Below, in pieces: positions 53,247 to 64,000 of a DNA stretch of 64,000 nucleotides. Below the pieces are notes generated by a model. The model did no database searches. It saw only the letters and a program-made list of their open reading frames with translations, and had not been told where the DNA came from. The first letter of the stretch is position 1; each line of letters opens with the position of its first letter. The position numbers and the translations under genes were made by a program. Source of the DNA: Auricularia sp. M13 (lineage: Eukaryota > Basidiomycota > Agaricomycetes > Auriculariales > Auriculariaceae); NCBI GenBank assembly GCA_037042915.1, contig CM073193.1:3968001-4032000 (forward strand), given 5' to 3'.

Positions 53247-56200
53247 TCAAATATCCTGCAACCTGCACGACTCGTCGTCCAAGGGCAGCCTCTGACGCAA
53301 AACGCCATTGAGGAGGAGGTCTGAGGTGTAAATCCTGACGCCTTGACGTGCAAGAGGTCGCCACACCCCGCTATCTTTCTTATGAGATATAACGTAACTG
53401 TTCTCCTGCTGCGCTTGACGTAGAGTTGGAGGCTTCTCCTTGACCTGACGGTGGATCAGGGATTTGTAACGGTGTCAATTCCACGAGCCCACCTCCCCAC
53501 CAGCCGACTTTACGACAGCTTTCACGAGTTCGTGGTCTGCGACCGCATTGTGTGTCACGTAGAAAGTGCAACCTCGGAGGAGTGTTCCCTTATACTTCTT
53601 GGCTAGCTTTACAGCCTCTGCAAGGTCCACGCCATATTTTGCCGAGCTTGCGGGATGGTTAAGTAAGTAATCCTCCTCGGCTGAATATTCAGTCAATGAA
53701 TGGCATACGAGCGAAATCAATCGCGTACGCAACAAGCATTTCTCTTCCACCGAATCTTTCACCCAGTCACCGTTCACAATGAATGGTGCATAGTTGATGG
53801 CGGTAAGGAACTTCTGTGTTCGAACGACCTGGTCAGCGATAAGGTGCGTGACTTGCTCGGGCTTGGAGGTAGGTTTTGCTCCAAGCTGGGCTAATACCTA
53901 GAAATGGATCAGTTATTTGTGTGGTTGAGACGCAGTGACATGGCTTGCCTTAGCCTGAGGCTCAGAGATGGTGACTTGAGTTGCCAGATAGAACACCTTC
54001 CTGGCTGGCTGCGTCGCGGTGGCCTCTTTCTTGTGACGCGGAGGCGGATTATCGATGATCTCGGGTTCGTCGTCATCTTCGACGCTCGTGCTGTTGCGAT
54101 TGTTGTGCTTCTTGAGAGTATACTTTTTGGCGGCGGGCTGACCACGAGTAGACTCGTCATCGAGATCGCCAACACGCTTCCCTCGCTTCTCCTGCGTCTC
54201 GAACTTGAGCACGTCGGGCATGACGACCTCCTTGAGCGCTCGAGTGGCTTTGGCAGCGGCGGCGCGGCCAGACCGTCGGCGTTGTGAGTCATCCTCCAAT
54301 TCGTGCAGGTCGTCTACAGTAGACCGTTCTGATGGTGATGGTGCTGAATCCATAGTCTTAGGACGCCGTCGAGGCACCTGCGTCGCAACAGACTGGGCTT
54401 CTTGCGCATCTGCGAATTGCGATTCCGCTGCCTTTGAACGTTTGGCAGAAGGCGAACGCGATGACGATGGTCTGTCGCCTTCCACGTTGTTTTCGCGGGC
54501 CCGCTTCCTACCTCGGGTCGCGGTTGCACTGCGGCCATTGTCGTTGACAGAGGTGGGCAGCCTTGCGGTCCGAGTGGTGCGGTCAGCGGCGTGTGTCTCT
54601 GCGGGCGGAACACCATCGTCTGACAAGTCCTCGATTTCGATTACGTCCTGAGCGACGGTCTGACCGTTGTCCGTGAAACCCGAATTGAGGTCAGTCTTGA
54701 ACCTCTTCAAGGGCGATGATCGTTGTGAACGTCTCCCTTGGTCGTCACCATCGGAAAACCGCCTCTTGGAGGTCGACGAAAGCGGAGCAGTTTCAGCAAC
54801 TCTGCGAGGACTTTGCAGAGGCGAGGATGGTGGCAGTGTGTCAGTAGTCGGGATGAGATCCGCCTCGACTTCATAAGCATCCCGCACACTAGCATTAGTG
54901 CCCGTTGCCGGCAAGAGCTCGCTGCCACGGGAAGGAGGAAGAGGTGCCGTCACATCTGCCCGCGAGTCGCCAGCCTCGCTCATGGCAGGTCGGTGTTTCT
55001 CGGGCGATTTTCGAAGTTTGCCATTGGTGGCACCGGGACGATGAGCTTGCTCCTCCTCCCACATCTCGAACGTGTACCGTCCGATGGCACACTCCCCCAC
55101 GTTGGATCCCATATCGCCGGCATGAGGGAAGCGGATATATTTCTCGTTGGCTGGCGTCAGAAACTTCCAGCGAAGGAAACAATCCTCAAGCCAGATGTGG
55201 TTGACGATGGCAATGCCCCAGGCACGCGCCTTATCGGTCTTCTTGCCATTAAGCCTGCATAGAGGTGAGGGGTGCAATATGTCCATGGCAGGCCACGTAC
55301 GATGCCGCGATCACATGTGTGTTGGAATTACTGAGTGTTGCGGTGAAATTCGCGCCAGTCACCTCTACCAGCTTCTTCAGATAGTCGCGCGCAGGTCCCG
55401 AGTAATTGGTAATAGTGATGCGCTGTATGTGCAATGTCAGACGGTATATCGGGCATGTCAGCTTGCTCACCTGTTCAGGAAACCCGTCGATGGGCCAACT
55501 AGGGACAGGAAAATGCAGTAGCTGGTCAGTAGGAGCGGAATACCGGCCCTTCTGATCGACATGCAAGACCCAAGGCAAGGTGCCGATGACTTTGCCCTGC
55601 TGCAATGCATGCGCGAAGACAGGGCCATCCCGATAACGTGTGACCAAAACGTCGCACTGGTCCACAGCAGCTACTTCGCCACCGTCTCCCGGTTCCGCGG
55701 CGGTGACAATCCTAGCACCACCTCTTGCCAACATGGATTCGACGGCCGTGCGTCGGCCATCGTATAATTCCAAAGAAGACGATAGGTAGACTCGTCGCCC
55801 GTGCCATATGTCTACGGGATCCCCGGAAGTGCCTACTGGTGGGGCGTCGAGAGTGGCGGTCTTGAATAATATTTCCTTGTGCTGAGCACTCTCGCCTGCC
55901 AGTGGCACGCCTCGCCCTAGGACAGAGAGACCGGCGCTCCCATCAAAGAGGGGAGGGTTAGGGAACGAGTAGGGTTCATAGGGAACCAGGCGCCGCGCAT
56001 TGAAGCTGTCGTCGAACCAATGGGGCAACAGTATGCGGACCTGACTCTGGGCGCGGTGGCCCATGGCCTTTGCATACTTCTCAGACTTCGTCGTGAGGCA
56101 GAAAAGATGAGTCACGTCGCGTGTCAGCATCTCGCGCCATTGACCTCCAAGTCCAGTTATTGCAGCATGCATGGTCTCCTTGTCGCCCTGGGGAAGCTGC

Positions 56201-56693
56201 ACATGTGTTAGCCTGGTTTCCGCCACAATGAAATGCGAGTCGACTTACGTCTGCCGAGCATGCAACAACTCCAGAGAACAGTTTCCTAGGATCGGGGGAG
56301 AAGCCTTGTGGACTGCAACTGGCATGTTAGAAGGGTACGCGCGCACAGAATGATACTACATGCTTCTGTTGTTGGTCCACGGCTATGCTGCGGTCCACCC
56401 AGAAAGGCTGCAATTTATGAGAATGATTATACGTTTCATGCAAGAAAGCGTACAGTAACTATGTGAGCGTTACTTGCTGCATTGCGCCAATCATCGAACG
56501 CGTCCGTGTCGGTGATAATGTGGGTTGCCTCCTCCATGGGCGCGCTCTTCCCGCCGTTGACCTCCAAAACTTTGCATAAGTCCGCGTATACGTGCGCAGC
56601 CAGCGTTGGTGACACGTAGAACGCGACCCCCGCGAACAGCGGTCCTTGGCGAGCCTTCCTATGCGGAGCTGGGCTGGAAGCATGTATAGACAT
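53247..56693 (-). CDS. BRC1: Multi-BRCT DNA-repair protein (Rtt107/Brc1-like)
   Basis: Scaffold that binds phosphorylated H2A and Smc5/6 or nuclease partners at damaged replication forks. Start ATG 56693. BRCT 1: LFAGVAFYVSPTLAAHVYAD, THIITDTDAFDDW, FWVDRSIAVDQQQ. BRCT 2: SPDPRKLFSGVVACSAD, GLGGQWREMLTRDVTHLFC, ILLPHWFDDSFNARRLV. BRCT 3/4: GRRVYLSSSLELYDGRRTAV, GKVIGTLPWVLHVDQKGRYS, NYSGPARDYLKKLVEVTGA, NTHVIAASYVACHGH. A long polar, Ser/Arg/Lys-rich linker (53.9-55.2 kb) follows. C-terminal pair: LGAKPTSKPEQVTHLIAD, NGDWVKDSVEEKCLL and VVKSAGGE|VKEKPP, then SYVISHKKDSGVWRPLARQG and GVLRQRLPLDDE. Stop TGA 53247-53249. The last intron removes a false stop. Confidence 0.87.
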
Positions 56694-56908
56694 AGTTGAT
56701 GGGAAGGCGTGAAGAAGCTGGTCTTCGCGTATTCGGGCCTGGGAGCGCGCACAATGCAGCAGCTCCAGACTATCGCGCAGTGTGAGTGTTCACGTGAGAG
56801 TGATTGGCGGCGGTACGGTGAAACGCGGTTCAAGCGGAGTTTTGTCGACGTGGACCCCGAGCAGATTCGCTTCTCCTCACATCTACTTCTCAAACATAGC
56901 ATAATAAA

Positions 56909-56941
<33 letters not shown>
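56909..56941. repeat. Hexanucleotide microsatellite (CGTGTT)5
   Basis: Five or so perfect copies of CGTGTT in the gap between the Argonaute stop and the BRCT gene start. Non-coding. Confidence 0.8.
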
Positions 56942-57032
56942 TGTTCAGTGCGAAACGTAATACAGCAGCGTCAAAGCGCGAGATATCCAAGAAAGCACAG
57001 CCTTTACCCAAGTCCCAGACTCCTTCGAGGTG

Positions 57033-60000
57033 CTACAGATAGAACATCGTGTTCTTGATGTTATTGTGCACGCCGGTGCTCCATTCCTTGACGGCACGCT
57101 CGAAGACAATCTCCTCCTTGACATTGCTGCTACTAACAGCGTCACCATCGTCGCGAACGCCGCCGAGGAACCCGCGCAGGTAGCACCGTCCACGTTCGCA
57201 CGCGAGATCGGCGTAATAAGCCGGGGTGACCTGCAATGTATGCCTGAGAGACGTTTTCGTTAGGAGCCGTATCTGAGCTCACGAGTGAAACGGCCTTCGT
57301 GGCACGGGCAAAATTGTACGAAAGGGCGTTGATGACTTCCTGGAGCTCGTTTGCCCCAAACTGGTTCTCGTCGTAAATAGGATAGTAGTGGGTGGGCTTT
57401 GCCGATCCTAAAGCTACTCAGTACACAACCATGGGCAAACGGCAAGCACAGACCCTGTAGCGCGTGGTGGGCCTGGAGGAAGAAGTCTTGACCGTAGACG
57501 GTCGTGACGCCCTGGTCGACGACAGTACCCGGTTTGGTGTTGCCTATCGAGGAGTTCAGCACTCTATCCATTGATGGTGACGATGATTTACCTTTTTCAT
57601 CGCCCCCAACCGCCTGCTCGGTCGGGAAGAATCGAGTCTGGTGGCGCTTGGCACAAATGACAATCGTGATCGACGGATTGTACACCTGGCCGCCAGTCTG
57701 CATGGCAGCGCAAGCTTTCCGGATGCTGGGCAGCTCCTGAGCGAGGACCTGACTAAATTGGCCTTCGGATACACCATCTCTGAACACGATGATGCGTTGG
57801 GGAAGGAGCCGGTTCTTGTCGCGGAAAAGAACCAGGCGTTCCTTCATCATCTCGGTGAGCTCTGTAAAACCATGTCATCCCGATTCTGGCCTCATCAACA
57901 CCATAAAAGCGCACCCGTAAAGACCATCTGTGAAAGGGGGCTCAGCCACCCCGGATACGATTGAGTTCAGCCACGTACCTCCTTAGTACCAGGTTGGAGG
58001 CGCAGACCAGTAGGGAATTGTGCATAGTCTTTGTCGACAGAAGCGACCACCGCCGCAACAGATGGTGAACCACGCTCTGAATCCGGGCTTGGGTGCGTAC
58101 TATTACAAGAGTTTAGCTGACCCATGGGGAAAACTCGTCGAGCCAACGTACACATCGATTCCCACGAGCATCGTCGGTTTCGTGTTGAGGATGCGCAGAG
58201 CGTCAGGATGCAGCGAGTGGTTTCTGCCCCCAAATTTGGCGTTCAACTAAGGCATGTCAGCAGAGTTGGCGTTGCAGAGGTCTTCTCCCTTGCCTTAAGG
58301 GAAAGGTTCGCAAGATACTTTCAAGCAGGTCAGTTGGCGTCCTACGACGAGTATTCGAGAACTTGCCTGGTCTTGACCTTGCTCCTTCAAGATCTTCGGG
58401 ATTTGGGCACAGATTGTATGGACCCCGATTCTTGTGTCGAACAGCTGCTTGATGCCGCCGTAGATCTGTGGGTCGTCGTTGGCGAGTAGGACCAGGATGA
58501 ACTTGGGCCGGGAGGTTCTGGTCGCTGTAGCGATTGAGTTGCGGATTTTATCAATGGACCGTGCCCTGATACGGTCATTCGGGTTACGCGCTTCGAGTTC
58601 GACAGCTATGCGGTCTGGCAATTGCTGATCTGCATGCCATATCCACGAACAGTCTCCGCGAAGGTGCCCGCCAGCCTGGCCGTGATGTTGTCATCGACTA
58701 ACATTTGGCCGGGTTCCTGCAAAGACATCAATGCTGTCACACAAGCTGAAGCGGGAACGCCATACGCGAAGGATGACCATGGCCCACGGCTCCACCTTGG
58801 CACCGGGAACCGCGAACTTGACCCCACGAAGGTTCCTAGAGAGTGTGATAACTGAGTTGTACGGTGCAAAGGATGCGAGGACTTGCCATGACGCTTTGTC
58901 GTTGATCTTTGCAGGGCCCTTAGAGTACTGCACAACCGGTGCGCGAAGAACACGTGCGGGAACTGTCGCGAGCTCAGAGCCGAACTTGATACCGAAAGCC
59001 GAGTTGAGCGAGCTGTTGTTGTCCAGCCCAAGCTTGCGGACGCCCTCGGTCATAATCTGGCGCGCATTGGTCGCCGGAGGACGACAAGCGATCTTCAGCA
59101 TAACAGACGTCTGGTTGCCTGTTAATCGGCTCCGGTACGACTGGGAATTCATTAAATACAATGCGGCTCGTGAACGCGATATCCTACCTGGCCAGGAAGA
59201 ATTTCGCAAACATCGATGGGGACGACTATCAATGCCGTTCAGTGATGCAGAGTAAAACATTGCATGGCATCGTACCAACAGGTTTGCCTGGCCGCCCGAC
59301 GTCAACGCACTCGCAGTTGTCGTTCTTCAACACGCCTGGATATTCTGAAAGAGAGTCACGATGGAAAATGCAGCGGTGTCTATGAACTACCCACTCTGCT
59401 TGAAAAATTGGGCCACAGAGATCTTGGCGCCGTCGCACTCGAAAAAGTACTCATTTGCACGAAGCTTAACAAGCTTGCGGACCGTACGCTGCAATGGAGC
59501 ATGAGCATATGATGAAGAAATGATGAAGGCGATCTCACAATGTAACCAATGTGTGTCGTCTTCACGCGAAGTCCGAACACAAATGCGTCCGGATTCCCAG
59601 CTGGGTTGTCACGACGGAATTCCGCGAGCCGTTCCCGCAAGCTCCCTATATATCGGTGGTCAATATGCAAAATTTGACTATCAGTTACATGTTGGTTGAC
59701 ATACCGGCGGAATAGAAGGCTTGAAAGTAACGATAGATTTAGCTGACTTTGAGAGATCGCTGGGACCAAAAACCCACCCATTGCAGCAGTATTGACGTTC
59801 GCCATCAATGCGGAGAGTGTAGGGCGGACAGACAAGAAAAACCCTTGCCACGCCTCTATGCCGCCTCCGAGAGACATTTGTTGCGGGGACGTGCGGTCCT
59901 GAAAGAAATACTACCAAAAATGATGCGTTAGTGTCTCCGCAGGTCCTCGTTGGTCGCATGCAAGGGGCACCTTGTTCTCGCGGCCCCCCTTCCCGCCAAT

Positions 60001-60928
60001 GCGTACTCCACCGGCTTGGAGAGGAGTTTGTCCGAGGATGACATTGTAAGCCGCGAGAATCGGTGCGATGTCGTCGTTCTTGCACGTAGGGTCACCGCTC
60101 AGGTATCTATGTAAACAAAGAATAAGCCGGTGATCTCGTCAATGGAAGGGAACATCGTACCGCTGAATTTCGGCCGGGTTGTGGTCCCGCAAGAAACGGA
60201 TACGGACTTCATACATCTTGGGGTCGCGCTTCTTCGACAGCTGCTCATCGTCTGGGTCGGTGTAGGGCACATTCAGACTGATTTCCTGTTCATCTGGAAT
60301 GGGCAGGCGAGTAGGAGCGTACAACCTATCCCCGGAATCGTGTGCGAGCTTGCCCTGAAACGCGCTGAAGAATGGATCGTTGAGAAGGAGCTGGAAGAGC
60401 CGACTCCTAACACGCTTGTGCTCGGCCGCAGGCTTGAACGTCGCCGTGTATTCGAGGATGGGCTGCTCCGGTAGCTTGATTGGCAGGAAATTTGTTCGCA
60501 CCTGAAATGGTCCCAGATCGACCGTCATCACCATGTTGAGTCCGTAATAAAGGTGCGTACGACGATTTCTTGCCCTGTATTCCCGAACTGCCGTCTAACT
60601 GGCATCACTGGGTTGTTCTGAGCAGCCGGTCCGTTGAGCCTTTGGATGAGAGCCGTGAGCTTGGCGGTTTCGAGCCGAGCGTCTGGAACGGCGCGCGCGG
60701 GCGCGCCTGGCGGCGTGTAGATGGGTGGACCACCGTCCCAGCAGCGCCACCTGAGAACCCGCCGCGAAACCCGCCGCGACCGCGATCTCCACCCCCGCCG
60801 CGCGGCGGGCCTCCATAGCCGCCTCGCGGGGGTCCCCCGCGACCGCGACTATCGAAGTGACCGCCACCACGACCACGATCCCCGCCTCTGATGCCGCCAG
60901 TTCCGCGAGCTTGACCTCGAGCTGACAT
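57033..60928 (-). CDS. Argonaute (QDE-2-like, RNA silencing)
   Basis: Small-RNA-guided slicer of fungal RNA interference. Start ATG 60928. The N-terminus is an RGG/RG-rich tail (MSARGQARGTGGIRGG, GGPPRGGYGGPPRGG), then the Argonaute N domain (VRTNFLPIKLPEQPILEYTA, FKPAAEHKRVRSRLFQLLL), DUF1785/linker (QMSLGGGIEAWQGFFLSVRP), PAZ (RDRTSPQQM-type start; SLLFRRYVNQHVTD region), MID and PIWI: SRPKFILVLLANDDPQIYGG, MLVGIDVTHPGPGSE (catalytic Asp), RIIVFRDGVSEGQFSQVL (Asp), NTKPGTVVDQGVTTVYGQDF, ALSYNFARATKAVSLVS, AYYADLACERGRCYLRGF (fourth position Asp). Ends NIKNTMFYL, the usual short hydrophobic C-terminus. At least fifteen introns. Slicer activity is plausible but not proven from sequence. Confidence 0.93.
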
Positions 60929-61594
60929 GATTGAACGTTCGACGCGTTGCGTTGCTCAGTGGCACGAAGACAAGCAGGGCATAATATTCAGACCAAACAC
61001 CATGGAAGACATATACACGCGAGCTGAGAATGAACTCAGCAGGCGACAGATCCCATCGGGCGTGGGACAATCCAGTGGAAGCACCGAGTGCCACCGTGAC
61101 CGTGCCACCATGGTTCTTGCCAAAGCATCTCAACCACCTCCTACCTTGTGAGCAATGCCATTGTGCTGGAATCCCAATAAGTCGTGCCTGGAGGCAGCGG
61201 CCTGGAGGCTGGTGGAGTACAGGACGGCGACTTCAAGTTCCTGAGGTGCTACCTCGACACGAGACACTGGGCGCGTCAATGTCATCCTTCCAAAAAAGGA
61301 TTGCATCCTTTCCTAGGAATGTTATGACGCGTCCAGCTCGCACAGGGACATACTGGACTGCGCAGGCTGAGCTGTTCTTGATGTCAGGTTTGCGTGCAAG
61401 AGTGAGCGAACGTCGACGGCGCGCTATGTCAGGAGCCAGAGGTTTGCGCATGGGCGGCAGGTTCTTCTCGAGGCTGGCGCCTGGCAAGAAAAGGTCGCGA
61501 GAGTCAACAGTCCAACTAAACTGCGGGAAGAAGTCAAGGAGCTCCTCTTCATTCCGATCGTCCCTGGCTGTCTTTAGCCAGCGCCATTGCGACC
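60929..61594. other. Divergent region Argonaute / E2-like gene, possible small minus-strand exon
   Basis: 666 bases between divergent ATGs. A minus-strand open stretch at about 61220-61560 (DLFLPGASLEKNLPPMRKPL...) looks mildly coding but I could not give it a start, splice chain or family. It may be a chance frame in a promoter. Both core promoters should lie here. Confidence 0.35.
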
Positions 61595-62433
61595 ATGCCC
61601 GCGAGCGCCGAACCCTCCATCATCGTCAAGACTGCGCTTGCCATCGAATAGTAATGCTCTGCCGTCTCTCGTAAAGAGCAGCCGACTGACCGAGCGATGC
61701 AGCAGCGCGCTCCGAAACGCGAATCACTGTCCAGCGGGCTTCTACGTCTGGCCGTCACCTAACTCAATCTTCAGCTGGGACTGCGTGTTCTTCGCTCATC
61801 AGGGATACTACAATAACGCGGTGCTCAAACTCAGGCTCACGTTCCCGGAGAATTATCCTCAACAGCCACCCGCAGTACACTTCGTGACCGATGTGTTCCA
61901 CCCGCTCGTGTCCCAGCGTGACGGCTCATTCTCACTGGCGCCGCGCTTTGGATGGAAGCCTGGAAAGCATCACGTTTACGACGTTTTACACTGGATTAAG
62001 ACCTCGTTCAAGAAGGACGCGCTGAAGTGAGTAGCGTTCGCTCGCTCATATGATAAGAATCTGAACAATCTGCAGCATGTGCGTTACCAATGAATTTGTA
62101 GGGCACCAATATCTGACCGTGGCTTCAGAATTCAAGAGAAAGACTGCTTGAACAAGGAGGCATTCAGGTCGGCTTGTTGAATAGACGATGCGGGCACCAG
62201 TTTCTGACAACCCGCATAGATTATACCACGAGAACACCTCGTCCTTTGCCGCATTAGCAGCACAGACCGCAACACTATCCCAAAGCAAGTCCGCCCTCTT
62301 CGACCGCGACCATCCATCGCTCGTCGGCAAGGGACGTGACAGCGTCATTTTCAAGGAAGTGTCGCAGCAAGAGCTCGCGCAAGCCAGAAAAGCGCTGGGT
62401 CTCAGCGAGTGGAACCTGGAAGAGTTCTCCTAG
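61595..62433 (+). CDS. UEV/E2-variant of the FTS/AKTIP type (no catalytic Cys)
   Basis: Member of the ubiquitin-conjugating-like fold used by FTS in the FTS-Hook-FHIP complex that links early endosomes to dynein. Start ATG 61595 (MPASAEPSIIVKTALAIE), an intron, then YSALRNANHCPAGFYVWPSP, FAHQGYYNNAVLKLRLTFPE, NYPQQPPAVHFVTDVFHPLV, SQRDGSFSLAPRFGWKPG and HHVYDVLHWIKTSFKKDAL. The position of the active-site Cys downstream of the HP(N/L) motif is not Cys, so it is inactive as an E2, as in AKTIP. After introns: QEKDCLNKEAFRLYHENTSS and a C-terminal tail ending EWNLEEFS. The 5' Met is supported by frame through the first intron. About 220 residues. Partner identity is inferred from the family. Confidence 0.75.
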
Positions 62434-62601
62434 ACTGATCTTGACAACCTGCTGTATTTGTACGTGTCTATCATGGTCCGCAATGAGATGGGTAACTGCA
62501 AACTACTGATACAAATGTGTGATGCAAAGCATGCAAACGTTGAGATTAGAAATGCGTAGCGTAACCTATATCTAAGCCATGCCCGTCCTCACGAGAGGCC
62601 A

Positions 62602-64000
62602 TCACATGGGCGGGGTGCTGTTTATGACACTCTCGCTCGTCGTGCTAGCACTGAGTGGCGAGGTCATGAGCGGGATGGCCGTTTCCTCCTCAGATGCGTC
62701 GTCCTGCAACTTCGTCAAAATTAGGGAGTTACCAACTGGATGACACTCACATCGGTGGCGGGTACACGGTGGAAATGCTTCGAAAGCTTTTCGATAACAA
62801 GGCTATAGCTCAGGTGCTGCGTCAAATTACTTCTTGCCGCGTCAGCGAGGACGCGCAGATTGGAGAACAGAGAGCTAACCGCTTCGGCTGCACATTCAAT
62901 GAATGTCTCGCATCAATGCCGAATCGAGTACGTTGGACGAGTGTGCACCCTCGCTGAGCGAAAGTTTGATTGAGTACTCTTTGTCTGATTTACCCCGACC
63001 GCCGTTCCTTTCGTAAAGCTCGAAAGTGATGTGCGACTAGTAGGTGGTGTTCAGTGTTGTACAGGGGTCGCCTATTGCGCGATACTCACAGCATAGTCCA
63101 GTTCTGGTATACGCGGTGTCACCAGTGGCAGCCCACTCAACAGCACGAGGTTGACGAGCGTGTGTATGTGGCTCTCCTTGGTGAAATATAACGTCAGGCT
63201 GCTCTGCTCGTTGTTGCGTGCCGCCTCGAGGTCCTCGACCACTTTACGAAGCAGCGGCAATGATGTTAGAATACCAATCTCCTCCCTACCAGATCATCAT
63301 TAGCGTCCGATGACCAAAGATAAGGTGTTTCGTACTTCTCTGCAGGTTCGATTCCGTACTCTTGAGGAGCGACCAAGTCGAACAGTGCTTTGGCCCGCGC
63401 GTACAGCTCGTGCAGTTGACGGTCTTTAGAAGGATCGGTGTTGCCATCCGGACTGAAGATAGCGAACAAGAAAGTGCGGTGGTGCAAGGCACAGTACTTG
63501 ATGGTGTCGTAGAGCTCGGACACCTGCATTGATTCCAGTTAGAGTATATTCGCACCCGATAACTTACGATTCGCACCCTGGACGGATCGAACTTCTCTTG
63601 CTTGACGTCGCAAAACTCCTCGAAGAGCTTCTCCCACCGTTCCCTGAAGAGGAACGGCTCATCGTCGCAGCACCATCGTTGTTGGATGGCATTGACGTCC
63701 AGCGTCTCGTAATTTCGGCGCATGATATCCCTGAAGGAACGCAGAAGTTCGATGACCTCCTACGGATCCGCGTTATCCCTCGAGCTCATTGCAAAGAGGA
63801 CGAGCAAACCTTCACAACTTCGACGGGTTCCTTCTTCATGCTCTTCGGCCAAGTTAGCTCTGGCCTCTTCTCGCTCTCTCCAGGGCGCAGCAGGATTTTG
63901 AGGCGCTTTTGACATCGTCCATAAGATCCTTAGCGGCGTTGGAGTCGTCGAGTAAATCCTTGCGAATGATGAGGTGGACCTGCTGCGCCTCGACGGGCGG
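62602..64000 (-). CDS. VIP1: Vip1/Asp1 (PPIP5K) C-terminal part, cut by window edge, one frame break
   Basis: Inositol pyrophosphate kinase/phosphatase that sets IP7/IP8 levels and controls polarity and septation. Only the histidine-acid-phosphatase half is in the window; the kinase half lies beyond base 64000. Exons read LFRERWEKLFEEFCDVKQEK, FDPSRVSELYDTIKYCALHH (with an intron between), RTFLFAIF, RKVVEDLEAARNNEQSSL, LYFTKESHIHTLVNLVLL, TPRIPELDYA, SHITFELYERNGGRGKSDKE, YSIKLSLSEGAHSSNVLDSA, then LTQHLSYSLVIEKLSKHF and a last exon ending SVINSTPPM (TGA 62602-62604). The conserved ALDARHSLNVQP reads through only if one base is added near 62911-62917. 3' half model is strong. Confidence 0.9.

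Noticed and set aside
61030-61674. 214-codon plus-strand frame upstream of the E2-like gene
   Set aside because: No motif, Arg/Ser-rich, and it overlaps the true first exon of the E2-like gene in another frame.
1-64000. Bacterial or organellar origin, CRISPR, operons, transposons
   Set aside because: Dense GT-AG introns, eukaryotic gene families and lack of direct-repeat arrays, transposase or reverse-transcriptase motifs argue against all of these.

Overview
The window is nuclear DNA from a filamentous basidiomycete, most likely an Agaricomycete. Genes are packed on both strands and most are cut by many GT-AG introns of about 45-65 bases. The gene set is fungal: a cell-end IQGAP, the gamma-tubulin complex subunit GCP3, Argonaute, a Vip1/Asp1 kinase-phosphatase, an Rtt107/Brc1-type BRCT protein, a GT32 mannosyltransferase, a Kre9/Knh1-like wall protein and a lactose-permease-type sugar transporter. 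I see no bacterial-style operon, CRISPR array, rRNA, transposon or clear tRNA. About 25 protein genes can be supported; almost all were rebuilt by splicing several reading frames together by eye.

Layout. 0-4 kb: Rcf2 (respiratory supercomplex factor), an unresolved membrane protein, a degenerate hemerythrin-like protein and cytochrome b5, all on the minus strand. 4.5-8.3 kb: an FG-repeat nucleoporin with an N-terminal membrane segment. 8.6-11.4 kb: a coiled-coil, tail-anchored protein carrying a CC1-box/HAP1-like motif typical of dynein adaptors. 12-13 kb: a secreted-type single-pass membrane protein. 13.5-24 kb: metabolic stretch (short-chain dehydrogenase, sugar transporter, peroxin-like membrane protein, 2-oxoglutarate dioxygenase, aldehyde dehydrogenase). 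24-30 kb: WRN-type 3'-5' exonuclease, guanine deaminase, ACMSD-like amidohydrolase and a GPI-anchored Knh1-like protein. 30-34 kb: GPI inositol-deacylase Bst1 and the ESCRT-III protein Vps60. 34-42.5 kb: an F-box protein, a zinc-finger-like protein, the GT32 mannosyltransferase and a Ser/Thr-rich surface protein. 43-53 kb: IQGAP and GCP3 start back to back from a 96-base promoter. 53-62.4 kb: the BRCT repair protein, Argonaute and an FTS/AKTIP-like inactive E2. 62.6 kb to the right edge: the 3' part of Vip1/Asp1.

Functional links. Several genes serve the cell surface and secretory route (Bst1 remodels GPI anchors, the Knh1-like protein looks GPI-anchored, GT32 probably mannosylates sphingolipids, two membrane proteins have extracellular domains). 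Others serve the cytoskeleton and transport (IQGAP, GCP3, FTS-like, the CC1-box protein, Vps60). Three neighbour pairs start divergently from short shared promoters (27600-27733, 33127-33289, 49814-49909). 

The most notable observations are the CC1-box tail-anchored protein as a candidate fungal dynein adaptor, the FG nucleoporin with a membrane segment, a 7-base microexon that carries the heme-ligand His of cytochrome b5, introns as short as 30-32 bases, and one-base frame breaks in otherwise intact conserved genes. Those breaks point to assembly indels or recent mutation. All splice models here are manual and need transcript data.
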